NCBI GenBank assembly: GCA_964370855.1
Contig: CAYJMF010000065.1
Location: 1-27,070 of the forward strand
DNA: 27,070 nt
Direction: 5' to 3'
Source: JAKLKS01 sp964370855
GTDB taxonomy: Bacteria; Planctomycetota; JAJSAM01; JAKLKS01
Shown: positions 15,388 to 24,534 of the stretch, piece by piece
Position numbering within the stretch: the stretch's first letter is position 1
Layout: every line of letters starts with the position of its first letter
Position numbers and translations under genes: made by a program
Notes under the pieces: generated by a model
The model's input: only the letters and a program-made list of their open reading frames with translations
Databases searched by the model: none
Told to the model about the DNA's origin: nothing

Positions 15388-17352
15388 GTGGAATCCATCG
15401 TCCGGTTCGACCGCGAGGAGTGCCTCCACCTCGAGACCGCGCTGCGCCGCGAATGGCTGGAAACCGACGGACGGGGCGGCTACGCCTCCTCGACGATCCT
15501 CATGTGCCCGACCCGCCGCTACCACGGCCTCCTCGTCTCCACCCTCCCCGGCACCGCGAAGCGCCACTCCTTCCTCTCCCGCTTCGAGGAGACCATCCAC
15601 GGCCCCGGCCGCTCCTTCGCCGTCTCCATGGCCGCCTACCCCGGCGTCTGGTCCCCCCACGGCCACAACGCCATCGAGGGGTTCGAGCTCGGCCCCTTCC
15701 CGAGGGCCCGCTACCGCGTGGGCCGCGTCGGCCTGACCCGCGAGATCCTCGCCGCACGCACCGAGCGCGCCACCCTCGTGCGGTACACCGCCGCCCATCC
15801 CCACGACGACCTGGAGATGCGCCTGCGCCCCCTCCTCACCTTCCGGGAGGCCGACGCCCTCACCTCCGCCAACCTCGACCTCGATCCCCGCGTGCGCCGC
15901 ATCCCCGGCGGCGTCCTCCTCCACCCCTACGCCGGCCTCCCTCCCCTCTGCATCACCGTCTCCGGCGTCGAGGCCCGCTTCGAGGCCGACCCCGTCTGGT
16001 ACCGCCGCATCGAGTACCGCCGCGACATCGCCCGCGGCTACGACGGCGAGGAGGACCAGTTCAGCCCCGGCTGGTTCACCTTCCCCCTCCACCCCGTCAC
16101 CGACGTCGTCGTCGCCGCCTCCCTCCACGAGCCCGTCGAGGACGCCCCCGCCCTCTGGAGCCGCGAGGCCTCGGCCCGCGTCGCCGCCATGGAGGCCGCG
16201 CCGCCGGGACTCGAGGGGGTGCTCGGCCTCGGCGCCGACGCCTACCTCGCGAGCGACGATCTCGGGCGGCGCGGCGTCGTCGCCGGGTTCCCCTGGTTCG
16301 GGGAGTGGGGGAGGGACACCTTCATCGCGCTCCCCGGCCTCACCCTGGCGCGGGGGCGCGTCGAGGAGTGCGGCGAGGTCCTCGAGGGGGCCCTCGCCTT
16401 CCTCCGCGACGGAGCCCTCCCCAACGTCTACGGCGCCGACGGCGCCGGCAGCGCCTACGCCTCCTCGGACACCGGCCTCTGGTTCCTCCGGGCCGTGGGC
16501 CTCTTCGAGGACGCCGGCGGCGATCCCCACCTCCTAGAGCGGCGCCTCCGCCCCGCCTGCACCGAGATCCTCAGGGCCCACGTCGAGGGCCGGATCCCGG
16601 GGATCACCATGGACGACGGCGGCCTCCTCGTCGTGGACGGGAGCGGCGAGGCCCTCTCCTGGATGGATGCCCGCATCAACGGCGCCCCCGTCACGCCGCG
16701 CACGGGCTGCCCCGTGGAGGTCAACGCCCTCTGGTACGCCGCCCTGGCCCGCCGGGAACAGGGCGCGAAGGCCGCGGGCAGGACCCGCGAGGCGCGGGAG
16801 TGGGGGGGGCTCCGGAGGAGGGCGGGGGTCTCCTTCCTCGATCGGTTCTGGATGCCCGAGGAGGGCCGCCTCGCGGACGCATGGAGGGACGGGGTCCGCG
16901 ACGGCGCCGTCCGGCCCAACATGGTCATCGCCGCGGCCCTCGCCGACAGCCCCCTCCACCGCTCGCAGCGGGAGGGGGTCGTCGAGTGGGCCGAGGCGGA
17001 GCTGCTCACGCCGATGGGGCTCCGGACCCTCAGCCCCCGCCACCCCGACTACCGCGGCCGCTACGCCGGCCCCCCCGCGGACCGGGACCACGCCTACCAC
17101 CAGGGCACCGTGTGGCCCTGGCTCGCGGGCTTCTACGTCGAGGCCTGCCTCCGCGCCCGCTCGCGGCGGAGGTCGGAGAAGGAGCGCCTCCGGGAGCACC
17201 TCGCCGGCTTCGCCGGATCGCTCCCGTCCCACGGCCTCGGCCACCTGGCCGAGGTCCACGACGGCGACCCCCCGCACCGGCCCGGGGGGTGCATCGCCCA
17301 GGCATGGAGCGACGCGGAGGTGCTCCGCGCCTTCGCGCTTCTCCGGGAGTGA
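15388..17352 (+). CDS. Glycogen debranching enzyme, GH133 (amylo-alpha-1,6-glucosidase)
   Basis: 654 residues, the usual length of archaeal/bacterial-type debranching enzymes. The N-terminal GDE domain (about 1-270) has GGYASSTILMCPTRRYHGLL, diagnostic of the family. The (alpha/alpha)6 catalytic part has WFGEWGRDTFIALPGL (303-318, Asp310), then MDARINGAPVTPRTGCPVEVNALWY, and HAYHQGTVWPWL (568-579). It removes alpha-1,6 branches from glycogen in the cytoplasm. The GTG start has gaaggg about 7 nt upstream and gives an N-terminus (VESIVRFDREECLHLETALRREWLETDGRGG) that fits the family. It is the first gene of a tight operon; its stop overlaps the next GTG (GTGA). The 136-nt upstream region shows no convincing promoter. 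Confidence 0.92.
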   Translation: MESIVRFDREECLHLETALRREWLETDGRGGYASSTILMCPTRRYHGLLVSTLPGTAKRHSFLSRFEETIHGPGRSFAVSMAAYPGVWSPHGHNAIEGFELGPFPRARYRVGRVGLTREILAARTERATLVRYTAAHPHDDLEMRLRPLLTFREADALTSANLDLDPRVRRIPGGVLLHPYAGLPPLCITVSGVEARFEADPVWYRRIEYRRDIARGYDGEEDQFSPGWFTFPLHPVTDVVVAASLHEPVEDAPALWSREASARVAAMEAAPPGLEGVLGLGADAYLASDDLGRRGVVAGFPWFGEWGRDTFIALPGLTLARGRVEECGEVLEGALAFLRDGALPNVYGADGAGSAYASSDTGLWFLRAVGLFEDAGGDPHLLERRLRPACTEILRAHVEGRIPGITMDDGGLLVVDGSGEALSWMDARINGAPVTPRTGCPVEVNALWYAALARREQGAKAAGRTREAREWGGLRRRAGVSFLDRFWMPEEGRLADAWRDGVRDGAVRPNMVIAAALADSPLHRSQREGVVEWAEAELLTPMGLRTLSPRHPDYRGRYAGPPADRDHAYHQGTVWPWLAGFYVEACLRARSRRRSEKERLREHLAGFAGSLPSHGLGHLAEVHDGDPPHRPGGCIAQAWSDAEVLRAFALLRE

Positions 17353-18941
17353 AGCCGCTGCGCGTCCTCATGATCGGATGGGAGTTCCCGCCGCACATCT
17401 CCGGCGGCCTCGGCACCGCCTGCCAGGGCATCGTCCGCGGCCTCGTCCACGAGGGCGTGGACGTCACCTTCGTCGTGCCCAGGGTCTTCGGCGACGAGGA
17501 CACGGGGGGGGCGAGGCTGATCGCGGCGGAGGAGGAGTGGGGTTCTCCCCTGCCCCAGGCCCCGCCGGCTCCGGCTTTCTACGCGTCTCCTCCTCCTCCC
17601 TCTCCTTCTCCTTCCGCACCTCCTCCGCTTTCCGCCCCGGCAGCGTCGCCCCTCTCCGCCGTCGCCCTCCTTCCCCCTGCTCCCCTGGATCCCCCCTCCC
17701 CTCCCCCGGGCCGGGTCGAGGTGCTCGGCCTCGACAGCCCCCTCTCCCCCTACCTCGACGCGAGGGCGTACAGGGAGGTGAGGGATCGCCTCGCGGGGGG
17801 AGGGGGGGGATCGGTTCCGATGGCGCGGCGGGGAGGGACTCCCCATGGCGGGGCGGGCTCGATGGCCCCTGGATCCTCACCCGGGGAGGGAGGGGGAAGG
17901 GGAGGGCCGCGGGGGGCGGCGGGAGAGGGGCGGGGGGAGGGGAGGATGGAGGGGGAGGGTTCATGGTCGCACCCCGCTCCTCCCGTCGACCTCGGGCTCC
18001 ACGAGCCTTCCCCCGCGAGGCGCTACGGCCGCGACCTCTTCTCCGAGGTCGCCCGCTACGCCGCCGCCGTGGAGCACGTCGCGCGGCGGGGCGGCTTCGA
18101 CGTCGTCCACGCCCACGACTGGATGACGTATCCCGCGGCCATCCTCGCCTCCCGCGCGTCGGGGAAGCCGCTGGTCGTCCACGTCCACTCCTGCGAGTAC
18201 GACCGGTCCGGGGAGGGGGCCGACGGGCGCATCGTCGCCATCGAGCAGGAGGGCCTCGACGCCGCGGCCCGCGTCGTCTGCGTGAGCCACTACACCGAGG
18301 GGGTCCTCTCCTCCCGGTACCGCCTCGACCCCGCGCGGGTGCGGGTCGTCCACAACGCCGTCACCCACGAGGAGCAGAGGCGCGACTGGCACCAGGAGAA
18401 GGCGATCCCGGAGCCCGTGGTCCTCTTCCTCGGCCGGGTCACCTTCCAGAAGGGGCCGGACTACTTCCTCGAGGCGGCCCGGCTCGTCGTGGGCGAGGAG
18501 CCCGGGGTCCGCTTCGTCCTCGGAGGCCGCGGGGACATGCTCCCCCGCATGATCGAGACGGCGGCGCGGATGGGGCTCGCGCGGCACGTCCACTTCACGG
18601 GCTTCCTCTCCGGGGCCGACGTGGAGAGGATGTACGCCATGGCCGACATCTACGTCATGCCCTCGGTGTCGGAGCCCTTCGGCATCGCCCCGCTGGAGGC
18701 CATGGCGCTGGACGTCCCCGTCATCGTCTCCCGCCAGAGCGGCGTGGCGGAGGTGCTCCGCAGCGCCCTCAAGGTGGATTTCTGGGACGTGAAGGACATC
18801 GCGAACAAGATCATCGCGCTCCTGCGCTACCCGGTCCTGCGCCGCCACCTCGTGGAGGACGGGCGCGCGGAGGTCGCCGCCATGCGCTGGGAGATGCGGG
18901 GGCGGATCCTCCGCGACGTCTACCGGGAGGTCGCCCCGTGA
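17349..18941 (+). CDS. GT4 glucan/glycogen synthase-like glycosyltransferase
   Basis: 530 residues, GT-B fold. The N-terminus has WEFPPHISGGLG (11-22), the glycine-rich donor loop of glycogen synthase-like transferases, and HAHDWMT at 254-260. The C-terminal domain has LGRVTFQKGP (361-370, Arg363 and Lys368) and the E-X7-E motif from Glu442 to Glu450 (SEPFGIAPLE). It probably extends alpha-glucan chains from a nucleotide sugar; the donor cannot be told from sequence. Residues about 65-215 are an unusual insert, Pro/Ser-rich first and Gly-rich after, in the variable loop before YGRDLFSEVARYA. The GTG start overlaps the debranching enzyme stop, and the stop overlaps the GH57 start. Confidence 0.9.
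   Translation: MKPLRVLMIGWEFPPHISGGLGTACQGIVRGLVHEGVDVTFVVPRVFGDEDTGGARLIAAEEEWGSPLPQAPPAPAFYASPPPPSPSPSAPPPLSAPAASPLSAVALLPPAPLDPPSPPPGRVEVLGLDSPLSPYLDARAYREVRDRLAGGGGGSVPMARRGGTPHGGAGSMAPGSSPGEGGGRGGPRGAAGEGRGEGRMEGEGSWSHPAPPVDLGLHEPSPARRYGRDLFSEVARYAAAVEHVARRGGFDVVHAHDWMTYPAAILASRASGKPLVVHVHSCEYDRSGEGADGRIVAIEQEGLDAAARVVCVSHYTEGVLSSRYRLDPARVRVVHNAVTHEEQRRDWHQEKAIPEPVVLFLGRVTFQKGPDYFLEAARLVVGEEPGVRFVLGGRGDMLPRMIETAARMGLARHVHFTGFLSGADVERMYAMADIYVMPSVSEPFGIAPLEAMALDVPVIVSRQSGVAEVLRSALKVDFWDVKDIANKIIALLRYPVLRRHLVEDGRAEVAAMRWEMRGRILRDVYREVAP
17585..17960 (+). repeat. Polypyrimidine then polypurine low-complexity tract inside the GT4 gene
   Basis: About 17585-17710 is C/T-rich on the plus strand (ctcctcctcctccctctcc and similar). 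About 17795-17960 is G/A-rich (ggggagggagggggaagggg and similar). The two are roughly complementary and the frame stays open throughout. They encode the Pro-rich and Gly-rich halves of the GT4 insert. Confidence 0.7.
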
Positions 18942-20272
18942 AGACCGTGGTCCCCTACTTCCAGGTCCACCAGCCCTTCCGGCTGCGGCGGTACACCTTC
19001 TTCGACATCGGCCGGAGCGACCGCTACTTCGACGACGAGACCAACGCGGGGATCCTCCGCCGCGTGGCCGCGAAGTGCTACCTCCCCATGAACCGCCTCG
19101 TCCTCGCCGCGGTGAAGGCCCACGGGGGGAGGTTCCGCTGCGCGTACTCCGTGACGGGGACCGCGCTGGACCAGATGGAGGCCTGGGCGCCGGAGGTCCT
19201 GGACACCTTCCGCCGCCTCGCCGACACGGGCTGCGTCGAGTTCCTCGCCGAGACCTCGCAGCACTCCCTCGCCTCGGTCCTCGACCCGGAGGAGTTCGAC
19301 CTCCAGGTGCGGGAGCAGGCGGATCGCGTCGAGGCCCTCTTCGGCCGGCGGCCGACCACCTTCCGGAACACGGAGCTCATCGTCTCCAACGACATCGCGC
19401 GCCGTGCCGAGGACCTCGGCTTCGACTGCATCCTCGGGGAGGGCGCCGACCACCTGCTCGGGTGGAGGAGCCCCCGCCACGTCTACCGGCCCGAGGGCTG
19501 CGACCGCATCCGCCTGCTGCTGCGCACCTACCTCCTCTCCGACGACATCGCCTTCCGCTTCGGGCACCGCGGCCCCGACGGGCAGGGCCTCACCCCCGAC
19601 GGCTTCGCGGCCCGCGCCGCGGCGCTGCCCGAGGAGGACGGCGTCGTGGGGCTCTTCATGGACTACGAGACCTTCGGCGAGCACCAGTGGGAGGCGACGG
19701 GGATCTTCCGCTTCATGGCGGACCTCCCCGGGGCGATGCTCCGCGCCGGGCTCGCCTTCGCCACGCCCGCGGAGGCCGCCCGCGCCGACCCCGTGGCCCG
19801 CCTCGACATCCCCTGGCCCGTCTCCTGGGCCGACGCCGAGCGGGACCTCACCGCGTGGATCGGCAACGACATGCAGAGGGCGGCACAACAGGCCCTCTAC
19901 GAGATCGGCCGGGAGGTCCGCGCCGCGGGGGACCCGGACCTGCTGCGGGCGTGGAAGCGCCTCACGACCTCCGACCACGCCTACTACATGTGCACCAAGT
20001 GGTTCTCCGACGGCGACGTCCACAAGTACTTCAGCCCCTACGCCACCCCCCACGACGCCTTCATCGCCTTCATGAACGTCCTCGACGACCTCCACCGCCG
20101 GGCCGTGGCCCGCTCCTCGGAGGGAGCCGCGCTCCCGCACAGGGCGGCCGCGGCGGCGGCGGCGGCGGCGGCCCCGCCCGCGAAGGGGACGGCGAAGGCG
20201 CCCCCCGTGAAGAGGAAGAAGCCCCAGGCCCGCGCGAAGAGCGCCCCCCGCCGATCCCGCGGGAGAAGGTGA
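18938..20272 (+). CDS. GH57 alpha-amylase-like enzyme with basic C-terminal tail
   Basis: 444 residues. It starts MKTVVPYFQVHQPFRLRRY with the GH57 region-1 HQP (11-13). FRNTELIVSND (142-152) holds the predicted nucleophile Glu146, and FMDYETFGEH (240-249) the predicted acid/base Asp242. SDHAYYMCTKWFSDGDVHKYFSPY (from 345) is typical of this amylase subgroup. It should act on alpha-1,4-glucan as an amylase or glucanotransferase, in the cytoplasm (no signal peptide). Residues about 400-444 are a tail of ten alanines followed by Lys/Arg/Pro-rich sequence ending SRGRR, not part of the GH57 fold. The GTG start overlaps the GT4 stop (GTGA); the next gene begins 5 nt after the stop. Confidence 0.9.
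   Translation: MKTVVPYFQVHQPFRLRRYTFFDIGRSDRYFDDETNAGILRRVAAKCYLPMNRLVLAAVKAHGGRFRCAYSVTGTALDQMEAWAPEVLDTFRRLADTGCVEFLAETSQHSLASVLDPEEFDLQVREQADRVEALFGRRPTTFRNTELIVSNDIARRAEDLGFDCILGEGADHLLGWRSPRHVYRPEGCDRIRLLLRTYLLSDDIAFRFGHRGPDGQGLTPDGFAARAAALPEEDGVVGLFMDYETFGEHQWEATGIFRFMADLPGAMLRAGLAFATPAEAARADPVARLDIPWPVSWADAERDLTAWIGNDMQRAAQQALYEIGREVRAAGDPDLLRAWKRLTTSDHAYYMCTKWFSDGDVHKYFSPYATPHDAFIAFMNVLDDLHRRAVARSSEGAALPHRAAAAAAAAAAPPAKGTAKAPPVKRKKPQARAKSAPRRSRGRR
20144..20173 (+). repeat. GCG/GCC triplet tract encoding ten alanines
   Basis: Ten alanine codons in a row (mostly gcg) at residues 403-412 of the GH57 protein, at the border between the catalytic domain and the basic tail. Such triplet tracts can vary in length. 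Confidence 0.8.
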
Positions 20273-20277
20273 GATCG

Positions 20278-23200
20278 ATGCCCGAGAGCGACGCCGCCCG
20301 CCGCACCGCCGCCGCCCCCTTCACCCTCTTCGAGGTGAGCTGGGAGGTCTGCAACAAGGTGGGGGGCATCTACACCGTGGTCTCCTCCAAGGCGAAGTCC
20401 CTCGTGGAGAGGCTCGGCGACGAGTACGTCTGCATCGGGCCCTGGCTGCTCGCCGCCACGGACCGGGACTCCCAGTTCCAGGAGGAGGCCGGCTTCGAGG
20501 AGTTCTCCGAATCCTGCCGCCGCCTCGGCGTGCCGGTGCGGGTGGGGCGCTGGCGCATCCCCGGCCGGCCCCGGGCGATCCTCGTGGAGTTCACGGGCCT
20601 CCTGGCGGGCAAGGACGCGGTGCTCGCCCACCTCTGGGAGAAGCACTCCGTGGATTCCCTCACCGGCGGGTGGGACTACATCGAGCCCGTCATGTTCGGG
20701 CGCGCCGCGGGCATGGTCATCGAGCAGTGGTGGAAGGACTTCACGGCGCCCGCCCGCCGCGAGGCCGTGGCCCACTTCCACGAGTGGATGACGGGCTCGG
20801 GGCTCCTCCACCTCAAGGAGTTCGTCCCCCCCGTGGGCACGGTCTTCACCACCCACGCCACGGTGCTCGGTCGTGCTCTCGCCTCCCGCGGGCGGTCCCC
20901 GACGGAGCCCCTCGCGGACCGCACCCCCGAGGAGGAGGCCCGGGCGCTCCTCGTCTCCTCGAAGCACTCCATCGAGGCCGCCGTGGCCCGGGCCGCCGAC
21001 GTCTTCACGACGGTGAGCGAGGTGACGGCCCAGGAGGCGGGGAACTTCCTCGGGCGCAGGCCCTCCCCCATCACCCCCAACGGCATCGACCTCGCCGTGG
21101 CCGACGCGCTCTCCTCCGACGTCGCCCCCGCCGACGCGAGGACGGCCCTCGTCCGCCTGGCCTCGCGGTTCCTCGGCGAGCCCGTGGAGGGCTCCTTCCT
21201 CGTCGGGACCTCGGGGCGCTACGAGTTCCACAACAAGGGCATCGACGTCCTGCTCCAGGCCTTCGCCGAGCTGAACCGGCGGCCGGGGCGGCCCGTGGTG
21301 CTGTTCCTCTTCGTCCCCGCCGGCGCCGCCGGGCCCCGCCTGAGCATGGTGGGGGAGGGGGCCGCCGGGGGGCGGCGCTCCGCCTCCGTCGTCTCGACGC
21401 ACCACCTCTTCGAGGAGGAGAAGGACGTCATACAGCGCACCTGCGCCGGGCTCGGGCTCGACAACTCCCCGGGCTCCCGCGTCCGCGTCATCCACGTGCC
21501 CGCCTACCTTCGGCGCGGCGACGGGATCCTCGACCTCCCCTACGAGGGGGTCCTGAAGGGCCTCGACCTCACCTGCTTCCCCTCCTTCTACGAGCCCTGG
21601 GGCCTGACCCCCGTGGAGAGCCTCGTGGCGGGCGTCCCCACGGTCACCACGGACTACGCCGGCTTCGGCCGCTGGATGCGGGAGCACGGGGTGGGTGAGG
21701 ACCGCGGGCTCACGGTGCTGCTGCGGGAGGGGGTGGAGGACGCCGCCGTGACGGCGGCCCTGCTCCTGAGCGTGGAGGGTCACATCGCGGGCGGGCTCGA
21801 TCCCGCGCGCCGCACCGCCCTCTGCCGGGACGCCGCCGCCGAGGTCGCCTGGTCGGAGCTGGTCGGGCGCTACGCCGAGGCCTTCGAGATCGCCCGGGAC
21901 GAGGCCTCCCGCCGGGCGCCGGTGCCGGGCCACGCTCCCGTTCGCGCCGCCGCCGCCGCCCCCGGGGGAGGGGGCGCGCCGCGCCTCCCCTCGGGCCGCC
22001 CGCGGCTGCGCGAGTTCGAGGTCACGGGGTCCCTCCCCGCGGAGCTGGACGGGCTGAAGGAGATCTCGAGGAACTACCTCTGGACCTGGGACCCGGAGAT
22101 GCGCTCGCTCTTCCGGGAGATCGACCCGGAGCGCTGGGAGAAGTGCGGCCGCAACCCGGCCCGGCTGCTCAGGGACGTGCAGATCTCCGAGATCCGGAAG
22201 CGGGCGAGGGGCACGAACCTCGCCGAGCGCGTGCGCCAGGCCGTGGCGCGGCTCCGCGGCCAGCTCGCCGCCCCCCTCGACGGCGCCTCCATGGCGGCGG
22301 GCATCACCCCCCAGCGGCCCGTGGCCTACTTCAGCGCCGAGTTCGGCATCGAGTCCACGCTCCAGACCTACACCGGCGGCCTCGGCATGCTGGCCGGGGA
22401 CCACCTCAAGGCGGCCAGCGACCTCGGCATCCCCCTCGTGGGCGTGGGCCTCTTCTACCACCGCGGCTACCTCCGCCAGCGCATCGGGCCCGACGGCTCC
22501 CAGCTCTGGTCCCCCGCGGACAACGCCCCCGACGGCCACGCCCTCGACCTCGTGCGGAACGCCTCCGGCGCCCCCCTCGAGGTGCCCGTGCTCCTCCCCG
22601 GCGGCCGGCTCCTCCTCCACGCCTGGCGGGCCATGGTGGGCCGCGTGCCCCTCTACCTCCTCGACGCCGACATCCCCGCGAACCGGGCCGAGGACCGCAC
22701 CATCACCCACCACCTCTACGGGGGCGACGAGGAGATGCGCCTGCGCCAGGAGGTGGTGCTCGGGAGGGGCGGTCCGAACCTCCTCCACCGGCTCGGCATC
22801 GAGCCCGCGGTCATCCACCTCAACGAGGGGCACGCCGCCTTCGCGCCCCTCACCCGCATCGCCGGCTTCGTCCGGCACCGCGGCCTCACCTTCGACGAGG
22901 CCCGCGAGGTGGTCCGGGCGGGCACGGTCTTCACCACCCACACGCCGGTCCCCGCGGGGCACGACTGCTTCCCGGAGAGTCTCATGAGAAGATACTTTTC
23001 CGGCGTCGAGTCCTGGGTCGGCCTCCCCTGGCAGAGGTTCTTCGATCTCGGCACCTCGGAGGAGGACCGGGGCGGCTTCATGATGACGCGGCTGGCGGCC
23101 CGGCTCGCCTCCTTCGTGAACGGGGTCAGCGTCATCCACGCCGGGGTCTCGCGCTCCATCCTCTCCTCCGTCTGGCCCTCCTTCCTCCGCGAGGAGATCC

Positions 23201-24534
23201 CCGTGGTGGCCGTCACCAACGGGGTCCACCTCCCCACGTGGACCTCCCCGGAGGTGGGCCGCCTGATGCGGCCCGGGGGCGGCGGGCCCTTCGGGCAGGA
23301 CTTCCGGGAGCGGGCCTCGGCCGTGGACCCGGCGGCGCTCTGGGAGGCGCGGACCGCCTGCCGCCACCGGCTCATGGACGAGGTGCGCGCCCGGGTGCAG
23401 GCCGCCTCGGCGGCCCTGAAGGAGTCCCCCGCGGATCTGCGCCGGAGCCTGGAGGGGCTCGACGAGAACGCCCTCCTCGTGGGGTTCGCGCGGCGGTTCG
23501 CGCCCTACAAGCGGGCCGACCTCCTCTTCCGGGACCCGGCGGCGCTGCTCCGGGTGCTCGGGCGCGAGGACCGGCCGGTGCGGCTGTTCTACGCCGGCAA
23601 GGCCCACCCCCGCGACGTGCACGGGCAGGAGATCCTCCGCCACGTGGCGGCCAAGGCCCGCTCCGAGGAGTTCCGCGGGAAGGTCTACTTCCTCGAGGAC
23701 TACGACATGGCCCTCGGCGCGCTGCTCACGCAGGGCGTGGACGTCTGGCTCAACAACCCCGACCGGCCGCTGGAAGCCTGCGGGACGTCGGGGATGAAGG
23801 CGGCGGCCAACGGGGTGCTCAACCTCTCGGTGCTCGACGGCTGGTGGCCCGAGGCCTTTGACGGTCGCAACGGCTGGGCCGTGACGGGGGGGGAGACGGG
23901 GGAGACGCACGAGTCCCGCAATGCCCTCGACGCCGAGGACATCCTGCGGAAGCTCGATCGGGAGATCGCGCCCCTCTTCTTCGACCGCGACGACGCGGGG
24001 GTGCCGCGGCGCTGGCTCGAGCGGGCGATGCACTGCCTCGCGACGGTCCCCCCGGTGTTCGGGACCGACCGCATGGTGGCGGAATACCGGGACCGGGCCT
24101 ACCTGCCCCTCGCGCGGGCCCACGAGGCGCTGATCGCCGACGATTTCGCCGGCACGCGGGAAGCCGTGGGCCGCAAGCGCCGGATGCGGCGCCGCTTCGA
24201 CGGCGTGAGGATCCTCTCGGCGGCGCTTCCCGAGGCGGGGCGCATGGAGGTGCGGGACGAGCTGCTCGTGGAGGTCGAGGTGGAGCTCGGCACCATGGAC
24301 CCCGCGGACCTCCTCGTGGAGATGGTGCTGGCCCGGCCGGAGCACGGCGGGGGGCTCGCGACCACGGCGGTGCTGGAGATGGAGCCCTCGGTGGCGGGGG
24401 AGGGGTCGCGGCGGACCTACCGCGCCTCCTGCTGCATGGGGGAGGCGGGGCGGTTCTCCTGCGGCGTCCGCGTGCGCGTCCGGGACGGCTCCCCTCCGGA
24501 CCCGGCGCTGGCGGACCTGGTGGTGTGGGCGTAG
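20278..24534 (+). CDS. Fusion of GT3 glycogen synthase and GT35 alpha-glucan phosphorylase
   Basis: 1418 residues. Residues about 14-545 are a GT3 (eukaryote-type) glycogen synthase: FEVSWEVCNKVGGIYTVVSSKA (from 18), and Glu439-X7-Glu447 in YEPWGLTPVESLVAG. An Ala/Gly/Pro-rich linker (about 550-580) leads to a DUF3417-like segment (about 586-670, EISRNYLWTWDP). The phosphorylase (from about 680) starts VAYFSAEFGIESTLQTYTGGLG, and its pyridoxal-phosphate Lys1174 is in EACGTSGMKAAANG. It is of the short, unregulated alpha-glucan phosphorylase type. One chain would both build glycogen from UDP-glucose and release glucose 1-phosphate from it. ATG start with aaggtga 5 nt upstream, 5 nt after the GH57 stop. 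Similar fusions are known in Bacteroidetes. The stop overlaps the edge of the palindromic element that follows. Confidence 0.93.
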   Translation: MPESDAARRTAAAPFTLFEVSWEVCNKVGGIYTVVSSKAKSLVERLGDEYVCIGPWLLAATDRDSQFQEEAGFEEFSESCRRLGVPVRVGRWRIPGRPRAILVEFTGLLAGKDAVLAHLWEKHSVDSLTGGWDYIEPVMFGRAAGMVIEQWWKDFTAPARREAVAHFHEWMTGSGLLHLKEFVPPVGTVFTTHATVLGRALASRGRSPTEPLADRTPEEEARALLVSSKHSIEAAVARAADVFTTVSEVTAQEAGNFLGRRPSPITPNGIDLAVADALSSDVAPADARTALVRLASRFLGEPVEGSFLVGTSGRYEFHNKGIDVLLQAFAELNRRPGRPVVLFLFVPAGAAGPRLSMVGEGAAGGRRSASVVSTHHLFEEEKDVIQRTCAGLGLDNSPGSRVRVIHVPAYLRRGDGILDLPYEGVLKGLDLTCFPSFYEPWGLTPVESLVAGVPTVTTDYAGFGRWMREHGVGEDRGLTVLLREGVEDAAVTAALLLSVEGHIAGGLDPARRTALCRDAAAEVAWSELVGRYAEAFEIARDEASRRAPVPGHAPVRAAAAAPGGGGAPRLPSGRPRLREFEVTGSLPAELDGLKEISRNYLWTWDPEMRSLFREIDPERWEKCGRNPARLLRDVQISEIRKRARGTNLAERVRQAVARLRGQLAAPLDGASMAAGITPQRPVAYFSAEFGIESTLQTYTGGLGMLAGDHLKAASDLGIPLVGVGLFYHRGYLRQRIGPDGSQLWSPADNAPDGHALDLVRNASGAPLEVPVLLPGGRLLLHAWRAMVGRVPLYLLDADIPANRAEDRTITHHLYGGDEEMRLRQEVVLGRGGPNLLHRLGIEPAVIHLNEGHAAFAPLTRIAGFVRHRGLTFDEAREVVRAGTVFTTHTPVPAGHDCFPESLMRRYFSGVESWVGLPWQRFFDLGTSEEDRGGFMMTRLAARLASFVNGVSVIHAGVSRSILSSVWPSFLREEIPVVAVTNGVHLPTWTSPEVGRLMRPGGGGPFGQDFRERASAVDPAALWEARTACRHRLMDEVRARVQAASAALKESPADLRRSLEGLDENALLVGFARRFAPYKRADLLFRDPAALLRVLGREDRPVRLFYAGKAHPRDVHGQEILRHVAAKARSEEFRGKVYFLEDYDMALGALLTQGVDVWLNNPDRPLEACGTSGMKAAANGVLNLSVLDGWWPEAFDGRNGWAVTGGETGETHESRNALDAEDILRKLDREIAPLFFDRDDAGVPRRWLERAMHCLATVPPVFGTDRMVAEYRDRAYLPLARAHEALIADDFAGTREAVGRKRRMRRRFDGVRILSAALPEAGRMEVRDELLVEVEVELGTMDPADLLVEMVLARPEHGGGLATTAVLEMEPSVAGEGSRRTYRASCCMGEAGRFSCGVRVRVRDGSPPDPALADLVVWA

